Assembly (NCBI RefSeq): GCF_031461075.1
Contig: NZ_JAVKPK010000005.1
Location: 19,881 to 83,880, forward strand
Source of the DNA: Methanosarcina baikalica
GTDB lineage: Archaea > Halobacteriota > Methanosarcinia > Methanosarcinales > Methanosarcinaceae
Reading direction: 5' to 3'
DNA length: 64,000 bases
Part shown: piece by piece, positions 35,121-44,219 of the stretch
Layout of the letters: the number at the start of each line of letters is the position of its first letter
How positions within the stretch are numbered: the stretch's first letter is position 1
The notes under the pieces: model-generated
What the model was told of the DNA's origin: nothing
Database searches by the model: none
What the model saw: only the letters and a program-made list of their open reading frames with translations
Translations under genes and position numbers: made by a program

Positions 35121-36578
35121 ATGGAAAAGAAAAGCGTCTTGATTCTGGGAACCGCTTCCCATGTTGGGAAAAGTTCAGTCGTGACTGCCATATGCAGAAT
35201 CCTGTCAAGAAAGTACAGGGTTGCACCCTTCAAGGCTCAGAATATGAGCCTGAATTCCTGGATCACAAAGGACGGAAAGGAAATCGGGATCGCCCAGGCA
35301 ATCCAGGCAAAAGCCGCAGGTACCGAGCCCACTGCCGACATGAACCCTGTTCTTCTAAAACCCAAAGGAGACTGTGTTTCCCAGATAATCCTGCTAGGAG
35401 AGCCTTATGCTGACAAAAGCGCAGGCCAGTACTACGATTCCATTGCAGAGATGAATGCTGTCCTTGAAGGAGCTCTTGAAAGGCTTTCCATGGAACATGA
35501 TATCATTGTCATGGAAGGAGCGGGCGGAGCTGCCGAAATCAATCTCTACGAAAGAGATATTGTAAATGTCGGTACTGCAAGGCTTACGCAGGCTCCGATA
35601 ATCCTTGTAGGGGATATCGAAAGAGGAGGCGTTTTTGCAAGCCTCTACGGCACAATTGCACTTCTGCCTGACGATGTACGGAAAAACGTCAAAGGATTTA
35701 TTATCAATAAGTTCAGGGGCGACCTGGAAATTTTGAAACCCGGCCTGAAACAGCTTGAAGAAAAGACCGGAATCCCGGTACTAGGAGTCCTTCCTTACTT
35801 CAAACTTAATATCCCTTCAGAAGATTCGGTTTCGCTTGAGGATAAAGAAAGCACAGAAACCAAAAAGGATATCGAGATCGCAGTCATCCGCTTACCCAGG
35901 ATCTCTAACTTCACGGACTTTGAACCTCTGGAGGAGCTTGCTAAAATCCGCTATGTGGATCTTGACGAAGAACTCGGAACCCCGGACGCGATCATGATCC
36001 CGGGCACAAAGAATACGGTTAACGATCTGCTCGACCTTAAGGCAAGCGGCATGGCTGGGAAAATCCAGACATTTAAAGGAAAAATTCCTATTTTCGGGAT
36101 CTGCGGCGGCTACCAGATGCTGGGCAGGACAATTTTTGATTCTGGGATCGAAAACGGGGTTGAAGCAGAATTCGAAGGCCTGAAGCTTCTGGATATAGGG
36201 ACAAAGTTCGGAGCATACAAAAAGAAAACAATCCAGGTCACGAAAAAAGTGAATGGTTGCGGCCCGATACTGGCTTCCATAGACGGGGAGGAGATCAAAG
36301 GGTATGAAATCCATATGGGTGTCACCGATTCCTGCCGCAACATATTCGGGGACGACGGTGCAATTGACGAGGACGGCCTGGTAATTGGCACTTACCTGCA
36401 CGGACTTTTTGACAACAGAAATGTAAGAGATGCCCTTATGCAGTACCTCTTCGAGAAAAAAGGGCTTGAGTACAGGCCTGAAAATATCACGACAGAAAAC
36501 GACGCCTATGAAGAACTCGCAAATATGGTCGAGCGGAATCTTGACATGAAAAAAATCTACGAGATAATAGGGGTCTGA
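35121..36578 (+). CDS. cobQ: Cobyric acid synthase (CobQ/CbiP)
   Basis: 485 residues from ATG 35121, preferred over ATG 35091 because GAAGGTG lies 8 bases upstream and the family begins near KKSVLILGTASHVGKS. The N-terminal dethiobiotin-synthetase-like ATPase (P-loop GTASHVGKSSV) is joined to a glutamine amidotransferase with nucleophile Cys in GICGGYQMLG (about residue 327) and a late HGLFDN. It amidates four carboxyls of adenosyl-cobyrinate diamide in corrinoid synthesis, needed for methyl-transfer enzymes in methanogens. No other cob gene adjoins it. Confidence 0.95.
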   Translation: MEKKSVLILGTASHVGKSSVVTAICRILSRKYRVAPFKAQNMSLNSWITKDGKEIGIAQAIQAKAAGTEPTADMNPVLLKPKGDCVSQIILLGEPYADKSAGQYYDSIAEMNAVLEGALERLSMEHDIIVMEGAGGAAEINLYERDIVNVGTARLTQAPIILVGDIERGGVFASLYGTIALLPDDVRKNVKGFIINKFRGDLEILKPGLKQLEEKTGIPVLGVLPYFKLNIPSEDSVSLEDKESTETKKDIEIAVIRLPRISNFTDFEPLEELAKIRYVDLDEELGTPDAIMIPGTKNTVNDLLDLKASGMAGKIQTFKGKIPIFGICGGYQMLGRTIFDSGIENGVEAEFEGLKLLDIGTKFGAYKKKTIQVTKKVNGCGPILASIDGEEIKGYEIHMGVTDSCRNIFGDDGAIDEDGLVIGTYLHGLFDNRNVRDALMQYLFEKKGLEYRPENITTENDAYEELANMVERNLDMKKIYEIIGV

Positions 36579-36672
36579 AAAATACAGGCATCAGGATGTT
36601 CAGGTGCTTCTAAACAGAATACCTGATGAAACCCTGATGAAACTTATTTTCAAAAAAGATATTGAGCGATTT

Positions 36673-37653
36673 TCAGAACATGCGGACTTGCCTGCCAAGC
36701 TTCTTGCTGACAGCCCTAACATAAACCAGATGCGCACTTGCAACGTCCTGAATGGCAAGGCCTGTTGAGTCAAAAATCGTAATTTCCTCCTCACTTGTCC
36801 TGCCTGGTTTCAGGCCGGTGATCACTTCGCCGAGCTGAGCGTGAATATCATTCTCCGAAATGTAGTGCTTGGAGATAGGAACGTTTACTTCTCCTGAATG
36901 GAGTGCCTGGACAATATCATCCACAACGATCTTTGAGCGGATTAAAAGTTCGGGGTCAAGTTCTTCTTTTCCCACAGCATCGGCCCCTATTGCGTTTATG
37001 TGAGTGCCTTCTTTGATCCACTGGGCCTTTATGATTGGTTTTCTGGTCGGAGTGGTCGTGACAAGGATATCGCAGTTGCAGACCTCCTCAACTTCTTCTT
37101 CGTAACGGATTTCGCAGGGAGTAATGTCTGCCATTTCCCGGATAAACCGTTCGCAGCTCTCTTTTGTCCTTGAAGTGATTTTTACCAGTTCGGGATCAAA
37201 AACCTCAAAAAGAGCTTCGAGCTGGGTCTTTGCTTGGTTTCCGGTCCCGACCAGGCCGATGACCTTTGAGTCCTTTCTTGCAAGGTATTTTGCGGCAATT
37301 CCTCCTGCGGCTCCGGTTCGGATATCGGTCAGGTAGGTTCCGTCCATAATTGCTACAGGAGCGCCTGTTTCCGGAGAAATGAGGATGATGAGCGCCATTA
37401 CAGTGGGAAGCCCGCGATCCGGATTCCCGGGGTGGACGTTTACGATTTTTACGCCAGTAATATTCTCTTCTTCAAGATATGCAGGCATTGTCCGCAGATC
37501 CCCGTTGTAAGCCGTATAGTAAAGATAGGATTTGGGAGGCATCTGAACCCTGCCAAGCCCATGCTGCCTGAAAGCTCTTTCCACTACCTGCATATCAGAA
37601 TGCATATCCATAACACTTTTTACTTCGTCCTGAGCCAGCCATAATACTTCCAT
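36673..37653 (-). CDS. ala: Alanine dehydrogenase, ornithine cyclodeaminase/mu-crystallin family
   Basis: 326 residues. The substrate-side lysine region (TGVKIVNVHPGNPDRGLPTV) and the nucleotide-binding loop GLVGTGNQAKTQLEAL are conserved, with DIRTGAAGGIAAKYLAR before it. Archaeal members are NAD-dependent alanine dehydrogenases, while relatives are ornithine cyclodeaminases; length and sequence fit the archaeal Ala enzyme best. Strong SD GGAGG. It is divergent from DUF434, with an operator-like palindrome between. Confidence 0.88.
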   Translation of the reverse strand: MEVLWLAQDEVKSVMDMHSDMQVVERAFRQHGLGRVQMPPKSYLYYTAYNGDLRTMPAYLEEENITGVKIVNVHPGNPDRGLPTVMALIILISPETGAPVAIMDGTYLTDIRTGAAGGIAAKYLARKDSKVIGLVGTGNQAKTQLEALFEVFDPELVKITSRTKESCERFIREMADITPCEIRYEEEVEEVCNCDILVTTTPTRKPIIKAQWIKEGTHINAIGADAVGKEELDPELLIRSKIVVDDIVQALHSGEVNVPISKHYISENDIHAQLGEVITGLKPGRTSEEEITIFDSTGLAIQDVASAHLVYVRAVSKKLGRQVRMF

Positions 37654-37758
37654 AATATAAACCTCCAGCCGGAGCCATAAGCTAGCCTACGGCTGAAAAC
37701 AACCTTAAATTGAACAGAACCGGAGCAAAAATCGCCAGAGGCAAATAGACTGCCGGAT

Positions 37759-37773
37759 ATCACACATTGTGAT
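37759..37773. promoter_or_regulatory. 15-bp palindrome between divergent genes
   Basis: ATCACA-CAT-TGTGAT is perfectly symmetric around a 3-base centre. It lies about 105 bases before the alanine dehydrogenase start and 82 before DUF434, close to TATA-like ATGTATATAG (37790). It is a possible operator for one or both genes. Confidence 0.35.
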
Positions 37774-37854
37774 TTTTATTTACGCAAATATGTATATAGA
37801 ACATATATCTTCACTCATTTAAAGAACTTCCTTCCTAAAAGGAGACAATTATGC

Positions 37855-38565
37855 ATGAGAGGTTTGCATGATAATTCGGTTGATTTTTCCGGCCTTTATC
37901 TAAAAGAGAAATTGCTCAAGCCTGCCCGGGATATCCGGAGCATACTCCGATGGGGTTACCCTAAGTTTGCAACTATCCGTTTCGTCGCTGACCATTTCCA
38001 GCTCAGCGTAGAAGAGCGGCACATCCTCACAAGGGTAATTATACCTCCAGACAGAGTAATTTCCAGAATTAATAAAAAAGTGGCCTGTAAAGGCATAAAG
38101 GATAGAAACCTTCTCCTTGATGGGTATAATGTCCTCCTGAGTGTGGACAGTTTGTTAAAAAAAGAACCTATGTGGTTCTGCGATGACGGATACATAAGAG
38201 ATACCCGCTACTATTTCAGCAAGGCAAAACAGGCCGAAGACATAGAAGAAGCCCTTGATACTATACTTAAATTTATTTCCGAAGCCGGCCCAAAATCAGC
38301 CGTATTTCTCTTTGACGCCCAGATCAGCAAGAGTGGGGAACTTACAGGTTTTATCCGCCGTAAACTGAAAGAATATGGGATTTCAGGAGAGGCTAAAACT
38401 TCAAAAACCGCTGATTTCGAACTGAAAACAGGCAGCGGAAATCCGGAAAATAACGCGATCGTAGCAACTTCCGATGGAATTGTTATAGATTCGGTCCTGC
38501 AGGTACTGGATATTCCTGCCTGCCTGATGGAAAAAATGGGAATTGAGCCGGTCAGGCTGTATTAA
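37855..38565 (+). CDS. DUF434 family protein
   Basis: 236 residues. The N-terminal half (LRWGYPKFATIRFVADHFQL) matches DUF434, followed by a second conserved part with LLDGYNVLL, AVFLFDAQISKSGEL and ATSDGIVID. Acidic residues LLDGYN, LFDAQ and TSDG resemble the active-site layout of PIN/NYN-type nucleases, so a nuclease role is possible. Two ATGs overlap at the start: 37851 (better spaced from GGAGA) opens only a 6-codon frame. Confidence 0.82.
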   Translation: MRGLHDNSVDFSGLYLKEKLLKPARDIRSILRWGYPKFATIRFVADHFQLSVEERHILTRVIIPPDRVISRINKKVACKGIKDRNLLLDGYNVLLSVDSLLKKEPMWFCDDGYIRDTRYYFSKAKQAEDIEEALDTILKFISEAGPKSAVFLFDAQISKSGELTGFIRRKLKEYGISGEAKTSKTADFELKTGSGNPENNAIVATSDGIVIDSVLQVLDIPACLMEKMGIEPVRLY

Positions 38566-38580
38566 ATCGAACCTGTCAGG

Positions 38581-39645
38581 CTATATTAATTTGTTACCAG
38601 GCACTCCGCTTAATGATTCTGCCTGCCTATAGATTTCTTCGGCTTCTGCATACTGCCCTTTTTCTTTTAATAGATCTCCATATCCACGCAGGGTTCCGAA
38701 GTGCCCCGGATCAAGCTCAAGAGCTTTTTTGTACTGGACTTCGGCTTCATGCCTGTGCCCAAATCTGGCAAGCAGCCTGGCGTACTCGCAGTGGGCTTCA
38801 ACATCTTCAGGGTTCAGTTTAAGAGCATATCTGAAGTGTACTCTTGCCCCATGGATAAAACCGTGATTTGCAAGCAAACGTGCATAGAACAGATGAGGTT
38901 TTGGATCTTCAGGGTCTGCCTTGAGGGCTGCTATATAATGTCTTTCGGCTTCGAGAGGTTCTCCTTTTTCTTCAAGGAAACGGGCATAACGGAAATTGGA
39001 TTCCACGTGGTCAGGGTCAAGTTCAAGAGCCCTAATATATTGGTAATTTGCTTCGATTTTTTGCCCACGTTTGGAAAGTAGAATCCCATACCTGCAGTGG
39101 GTGCTCACATGCGCGGGATCGAGGATCAGGGCTCTCTGGTATGCTTCTTTGGCTTCATCCATTCTTTTGAGTCTGTAAAGCAGGCAGCCGTAATTGCAGA
39201 GCGTATCGACATGGAAAGGATGAAGTTCCAGCGCCTTTTCGTACTGAATCCGAGCAGCATTCAATTTTCCCTTTCTGGCCAGAACAGTCCCATATACACA
39301 AAGAGCTTCGATATTTTCAGGTTTTTCTTCGAGCAAATCTTCAAATTCCCGCGTAGCAAGATCCTCAAATCCAAGCAGAAAAGCTGTTTTTCCTGCCTCC
39401 ATAAGGGCGTCTTCCCGCACCTTTCCTGAGAACAGTGAAGCGCAAGCCCTGGAAATTACATATTTCTCTCTATACATCCGATCGTTATCAAAAATAAATG
39501 AGAGTTTTAGCAGGATGTCGTGGGAAAGCAAATGTTCATTTGAGAAGGAAACGACAAACTCTATGACCTTATCAAGATTACAATTATCTGCTGCAACCTG
39601 TTCGATTACATGAAAAACCAGCTTGTCTATAGCATCAATCTCCAT
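38581..39645 (-). CDS. TPR-repeat protein
   Basis: 354 residues. After about 90 residues of a helical N-terminal region, roughly seven 34-residue TPR units follow (for example ALELHPFHVDTLCNYGCLLYRLKRMDEAKEAYQR). No enzymatic domain or membrane segment. TPR arrays scaffold protein complexes. The N-terminus is related to that of the TPR gene at 41645-42832 (MEIDAIDKLVFHVIEQ against MDFDAIDDFVYNIIGI), so the two are paralogues. SD GGAGG present. Confidence 0.9.
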   Translation of the reverse strand: MEIDAIDKLVFHVIEQVAADNCNLDKVIEFVVSFSNEHLLSHDILLKLSFIFDNDRMYREKYVISRACASLFSGKVREDALMEAGKTAFLLGFEDLATREFEDLLEEKPENIEALCVYGTVLARKGKLNAARIQYEKALELHPFHVDTLCNYGCLLYRLKRMDEAKEAYQRALILDPAHVSTHCRYGILLSKRGQKIEANYQYIRALELDPDHVESNFRYARFLEEKGEPLEAERHYIAALKADPEDPKPHLFYARLLANHGFIHGARVHFRYALKLNPEDVEAHCEYARLLARFGHRHEAEVQYKKALELDPGHFGTLRGYGDLLKEKGQYAEAEEIYRQAESLSGVPGNKLI

Positions 39646-40016
39646 GCATAAAAACCTCCTGAAATTTGCCTCTAAAGTGAATCTATTCGACTGTATATAA
39701 ATAATTAGCTGTATTAAATTGGATCTAAGAAATTCAAAAAGGTAGAACCTCGTACAGAGTGCAAAAACCGAAAAAAAATTAAAAATTGGAGATAAAAAAT
39801 AGAGGAAACCTGAAATAAGGATGAATTAAAAAATAAAACCCAAAAGAGATAAAGATGGAGAAAACAAATCTGAAAGACATTCTCGAAAATTGTCTCCGAT
39901 TTTAAGGCTTCTTTTTATAGTCAAAAGTTTTCCGTTCTATCGTCAACAGTTTATTCCGGTATCAGCTATTATGGAATCTCTCTTAGAATTACTCTTAAGC
40001 CCTGGTTCCAACTCTT
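39646..40016. other. Intergenic region
   Basis: About 370 bases. It is A-rich on the plus strand (39760-39870), with the first part carrying the TPR gene promoter. No supported gene or strong repeat. Confidence 0.4.
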
Positions 40017-40406
40017 TCAGACTCTACCTACATGTAAACTATACCTTGTCTCCACATCATAGGTACCTTTAAGTTCCTCTTCAGTCAGGATTCCTTTTTC
40101 GATCAGTTTACTGAGAGTTCTCCGGTCAACTGATTCGACTATGTTCCAGAGTTCCCTCTTCTTAAGGTAGGATTTTAGCCTGTTTACCTGCCAGAGCTTC
40201 CATTCAACTTTCTGCCGCCTGAGCTCCACATTTCCTATTCTAAGCACATCGATGTCCTTTTCCATCAGAGCATTGAGAATATGAGTTCTCAACTCCTCCC
40301 GCCGTTTTTCCAGAATGGATATTGCAGAAACAAGCTCATCGTATTCAAGCACAACATCGGTCAGGTCCATTTCTTCAGGGTCCTGCTCACTGATATCAAG
40401 TTCCAT
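40017..40406 (-). CDS. Coiled-coil hypothetical protein (129 aa)
   Basis: 129 residues. The acidic N-terminus (DISEQDPEEMDLTD) leads into a helical coiled coil (ISILEKRREELRTHILNALMEKD), then a basic segment (VELRRQKVEWKLWQVNRLKSYLKKREL). The pattern resembles Gp157-like or host-nuclease-inhibitor-like small proteins, but no family is secure. SD GGAGTG precedes the ATG. It lies between the two TPR genes and is divergent from the phosphatase gene. Confidence 0.65.
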   Translation of the reverse strand: MELDISEQDPEEMDLTDVVLEYDELVSAISILEKRREELRTHILNALMEKDIDVLRIGNVELRRQKVEWKLWQVNRLKSYLKKRELWNIVESVDRRTLSKLIEKGILTEEELKGTYDVETRYSLHVGRV

Positions 40407-40690
40407 TATCTCACACTCCCAGTGATATATATGTTGTAAACAAAGGTTTTATAATTCCTCTTTTATCGCCTGGACTTTTAATATTATCAATACCCGATTT
40501 TAGACCTTGAAACTTATAAGTCTGGCCTTTACAAACTTAAATCCAGAACCTGATAATAAATATCGGATGCAGCCGCAGTTTCTCTTTCTCCAGGGGACTC
40601 AGAAACGTTTATCGCACAAAAATTCCCTCTAGTATATGAAAAAGTTTTCAGACAGGCTTCTCCAAACGGGCCTTAAAAATCGGTGATTCC

Positions 40691-41497
40691 GTGATATCAG
40701 AAAAGATCTCCAGGAAAACTGCAGCAAAAGAAGAATTGCTACTCCTTCTCCCTAAAATAGATAGTATTCTCGAGTCAGAGCTTGCAGTGCTTCGAATTGA
40801 TGCTGAACCGATAATGCTTGTTGGGGATATTCACGGAGACATGCAGGCTCTGGAATTCATAATAGGAAAAAGAGAAGAAATAAACTGTAAAAATATTCTT
40901 TTTCTGGGGGACTATGTGGATAGAGGCCTTCAGGGCACCGAAATTCTTTTGAGGCTTTTCCGAATGAAAATTGAAGACCCGCAGCATATTTTCCTGCTCC
41001 GTGGGAATCACGAAAGTGTGGACATGAACTTATACTATGGCTTTTTTGAGGAAATAGGTTTAGATAGGAGTTTTCTCTTGAGAGTCAGCCGGACATATGA
41101 GAAGATGCCGGTAGCAGCGGTACTTTCAGGGCATATGTTCTGTGTACATGGTGGGATTAACGGAACCGGGAATGTTACTACTATCAGGAAAGAAGAATCT
41201 TTTCCCTATCTCTGGAATGACCCCTCGATACTTCCAGGGCTCACTACTTCAATCAGAGGTTCGACTGTAAAGGAATTCGGGCCTGACATTGTAGATGGCT
41301 TTTTAGAGACAAATAATCTGAAAAGAATAATAAGAGGCCATACAGCCCTTAAAAAAGGATACCAGTGGTGGTTCGACGGAAAACTTCTCTCCCTTTTTTC
41401 CTGTCCTAACTACGTCGGACTCGGAAATGATGCTGCTTTTGCCCTGTTTGAGAAAGGAGAGATAAAACTGTTTGTTTTCGGAAATCAGGATGAGTAA
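40691..41497 (+). CDS. PPP-family serine/threonine protein phosphatase
   Basis: 268 residues, GTG start with GGTGA 5 bases upstream. All metal and catalytic signatures are intact: GDIHG (45-49), GDYVDRG (73-79), RGNHE (104-108) and HGG (153-155), with a later RGH and SCPNY region. It is an archaeal PP1/PP2A-like phosphatase acting in the cytosol on phosphoproteins. It is flanked by paralogous TPR genes, recalling eukaryotic PP5, where a TPR domain is fused to the phosphatase; a functional link here is inference. Confidence 0.93.
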   Translation: MISEKISRKTAAKEELLLLLPKIDSILESELAVLRIDAEPIMLVGDIHGDMQALEFIIGKREEINCKNILFLGDYVDRGLQGTEILLRLFRMKIEDPQHIFLLRGNHESVDMNLYYGFFEEIGLDRSFLLRVSRTYEKMPVAAVLSGHMFCVHGGINGTGNVTTIRKEESFPYLWNDPSILPGLTTSIRGSTVKEFGPDIVDGFLETNNLKRIIRGHTALKKGYQWWFDGKLLSLFSCPNYVGLGNDAAFALFEKGEIKLFVFGNQDE

Positions 41498-41644
41498 ACG
41501 GAAATTTACTCATGTTGAATCTTTACTTCCCACTAAAATCCGATTGGTAGTCTTTCCCGGTCTAAAGTTAAAAATAAAAAGAATGCCGGAAATGGATGTT
41601 ATATAAAATTATGAAACCTGATACATAAGACCCTGATTTTTACT

Positions 41645-42832
41645 TTAATCAAGAATAATCCAGGTTTCAGTCATTTTGCTTCCTATATCCGGGTCGAGCT
41701 GCATGGCCTTCATATACTGAATTTTGGCTTCGTCAAAACGCCTCATCTTTCTCATAAGAAGCCCGTAACTATAGTGAAGGGGAGGATAATAAGGATTCAG
41801 GACAAGAGCTTTCTTATATTCATCCTCGGCTTCGGATAATCGCCCCATTTCCGAAAGAAGGTTTCCGTAGCTGTAATGCCCCTCTGCACTTTCAGGGTCC
41901 AGATGGAGAGCTTTTTTGTATTCCATTTCAGCTTCATACCGCCTTCCAAATCGAGCCAGAAGATTTGCATAATTGGAATGGACCTTTGCATCGTTTTGAT
42001 CAAGGGCAAGGGCTTCCACGTACTGTGCTTCGGCTTCTGAAACCCTGCCTTCTCTTGCAAGAAGGTTTCCGTAGTTAAAGAGAGTCCGTCTGTGTCTCGG
42101 ATTAAGGGAAAGAGCTTTTCTGTATTCGATTTCAGCTTCTGAGGAACGACCCAGAAAAGAGAGTAAGACTCCGCAGTTATGGTGAAGGCTCGGGTCTTCA
42201 GGGTCCAGCTCCATTGCAAGCCTGTATTCCTTTTCGGCATCTCTGAGCCTTCCGAGTTCAAAAAGCAGGTTTGCATACCCGCCTCTTGCAGGGACATAAT
42301 CCGGATCAACAGCAAGCGCCGTCGAGTAATATTCTTCTGCCTCACTTACATACCCACGTTCGGCTAAAAGATAGGCATATCCAGCATTCGCTTTTAAATG
42401 CTGCGGGGAGGTTTCAAGTACAGTATTATATTCCTTTTCAGCTTCCGGGGTCTTTCTGAGTTCCAAAAGAAGTTCGGCATATGCACATCTGACATCTGCA
42501 TTACCAGGATTTTCTTTTAGAATCTCCAGATAGTTTGCTTCAGCTTCCGTGGAAAAGCCCAGGACATGTGCTGCATTACCCAATGCAAAGCAGGCGTCTT
42601 CACGGAGTTTCTCGGAAGCCTGTATGAAGCAAGCTTTTGCAAAAACGTATTGTTCCGTGAACATTTTCTGCTGCTTGCATGCATTGGAGAGGTCAAGCAA
42701 GAATTTAGGGGGAAAAGATTTTTTTCCCGTATATTCCAGGGCAAAATTAACTGCAGAGCACAGGTTTCTGTGGTCTGATCCGATTATCCCAATAATGTTA
42801 TATACAAAGTCGTCAATTGCATCGAAGTCCAT
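41645..42832 (-). CDS. TPR-repeat protein (paralogue of the 38.6-39.6 kb gene)
   Basis: 395 residues: a 75-residue helical N-terminal domain, then about nine TPR units (for example AEKEYRLAMELDPEDPSLH, LFNYGNLLAREGRVSEAEAQY). The repeat-to-repeat similarity is high, suggesting recent internal amplification. No catalytic domain. SD GAGGTG 10 bases before the ATG. It converges with the phosphatase gene. Confidence 0.9.
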   Translation of the reverse strand: MDFDAIDDFVYNIIGIIGSDHRNLCSAVNFALEYTGKKSFPPKFLLDLSNACKQQKMFTEQYVFAKACFIQASEKLREDACFALGNAAHVLGFSTEAEANYLEILKENPGNADVRCAYAELLLELRKTPEAEKEYNTVLETSPQHLKANAGYAYLLAERGYVSEAEEYYSTALAVDPDYVPARGGYANLLFELGRLRDAEKEYRLAMELDPEDPSLHHNCGVLLSFLGRSSEAEIEYRKALSLNPRHRRTLFNYGNLLAREGRVSEAEAQYVEALALDQNDAKVHSNYANLLARFGRRYEAEMEYKKALHLDPESAEGHYSYGNLLSEMGRLSEAEDEYKKALVLNPYYPPLHYSYGLLMRKMRRFDEAKIQYMKAMQLDPDIGSKMTETWIILD

Positions 42833-43297
42833 GTATCCGGCACCTCAGAAAAGTAAATACCTTTTTTAGGGGATAGGTAAAGCCATCAGTGTAACATCCG
42901 GAGTATATTTTACATCTGATAGAATATATTAGTGCGTGAGTAGTGCATGAAATTTTAGATATAAAATAAGTTAATTAATAGTGCGTTAGTTTACGAACAT
43001 GATATTATAACTATCATATAACAGACTATCCCTTTTTGTCGCTAAATAAAATAGTTACCTGCTTAAAACAACAGTACTTTCCTGACAAAACGGGTTTTCC
43101 GAGAATAAATCAGATGTGCTCTTCAAATATACCTTTTCTTTAGAAAACTTCCGGAAAAATGATTCCAAAAAACAATATATGAGAAAAATAGTAGCTCGTA
43201 ATTACAATATTTAAAATGAATCCTTTTAGTACTAGCTAACCTTTAGTACTACTAATAAACATTAATCATTATCTAATAAATATCCGAAGTTTTGAAA
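42833..43297. other. Intergenic region
   Basis: About 460 AT-rich bases between the divergent TPR and fxsA genes. Short imperfect repeats TAGTGCGT(G/T)AG occur near 42931 and 42980. No gene supported. Confidence 0.4.
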
Positions 43298-43711
43298 ATG
43301 ACCAGCATGTTTCTTAAACTCTTCTCTGTTTTCCTGATTATTCCTTTTATCGAGATTTATCTGCTTATCAAAATAGGAGGAATGATCGGGGCCTTAAATA
43401 CCGTACTTATTATTCTGATTACTGCAAGCCTGGGGGCATACCTGGCAAAAAGCCAGGGCTTCCGCGTGCTCCGCGAGATCCAGGAGGCAACGAACAGGGG
43501 TTATATGCCTGGAAACGAACTCCTGCACGGGTTCTTCGTGTTAATTGGGAGCTTTGCCCTTCTAACTCCGGGTTTCCTGTCCGATATAATAGGATTCTCC
43601 ATGCTGATACCCCAGATCAGGGAAATCTATGTGGGAATAGCAAAAGGGATCATAAGAAAAAAGATGAAAAGAGGCCAGTGGCAAATGAAGACGTACGCGA
43701 ATTTCAGATAA
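43298..43711 (+). CDS. fxsA: FxsA family membrane protein
   Basis: 137 residues from ATG 43298 (TTG 43292 is an alternative). It shows FxsA hallmarks: the N-terminal PFIEIYLLIKIGGMIGALNT, ITASLGAYLAKSQG and GFFVLIGSFALLTPGFLSD with its invariant LLTPGF motif. Three to four helices. In E. coli FxsA affects phage exclusion by F plasmid; its normal role is unknown. The C-terminus runs close to the hairpin cluster at 43765. Confidence 0.92.
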   Translation: MTSMFLKLFSVFLIIPFIEIYLLIKIGGMIGALNTVLIILITASLGAYLAKSQGFRVLREIQEATNRGYMPGNELLHGFFVLIGSFALLTPGFLSDIIGFSMLIPQIREIYVGIAKGIIRKKMKRGQWQMKTYANFR

Positions 43712-43764
43712 GCCGTAAAGCGTCCATACGAAATACATGCACTGGTCCCGCCCTAGTTGCGCCT

Positions 43765-43935
43765 TCCGAATTGCGCCTCGGGAGTACGCGGTCCTTCTCG
43801 GCAGAGTTGCGACTCTGCAGTACGCAGTCCTTCTCGGCAGAGTTGCGACTCTGCAGTACGCAGTCCTTCTCGGCAGAGTTGCGACTCTGCAGTACGCAGT
43901 CCTTCTCGCTGCGCTCGAGAGGACTAATTTATGGA
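43765..43935. repeat. Hairpin family, tandemly amplified cluster
   Basis: Three perfect 36-bp copies (43801-43836, 43837-43872, 43873-43908) follow one diverged copy (43765-43800). Each contains GCAGAG-TTGCGA-CTCTGC, then AGTACGCAGTCCTTCTCG; the diverged copy has CCGAA-TTGCGC-CTCGG instead. After the last copy CTGCGCTCGAGAGGAC pairs back to GTCCTTCTCG, ending in AGGACTAATTTATGG. There are no unique spacers between units, so it is not CRISPR. Confidence 0.9.
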
Positions 43936-44219
43936 TAAACAACATTGTTTTTTGCTTCGCTCAAGAGGACCAATTTCCAAATTCCCTTTATTAAGTGTTT
44001 TCCAGCCTTGAGTGATTATAGATTTTAGATTGAGTTGGAACCACTGAAAGCACCTGCAACCGGAAGAAAAGAAATGTGGGTACAGATTCCACACCTTCGT
44101 TTATAGAATCTTGAATGAATTAATTATAAATTCACATATAAAAATATAATTTTTCCTTATTTTTGCCAGATTTTCATTATTTATCGTATTTTACTGAGAC
44201 TGCATATATTACAGAAACA

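Noticed and set aside
43801..43908. CRISPR array (36-bp repeats)
   Set aside because: The 36-bp units are directly adjacent with no unique spacers and belong to a hairpin family found elsewhere; no cas genes nearby.
43562..43945. Minus-strand frame with repeated RRTAYCRVATLP units
   Set aside because: An artefact of translating the 36-bp tandem hairpins (a multiple of 3); overlaps fxsA.
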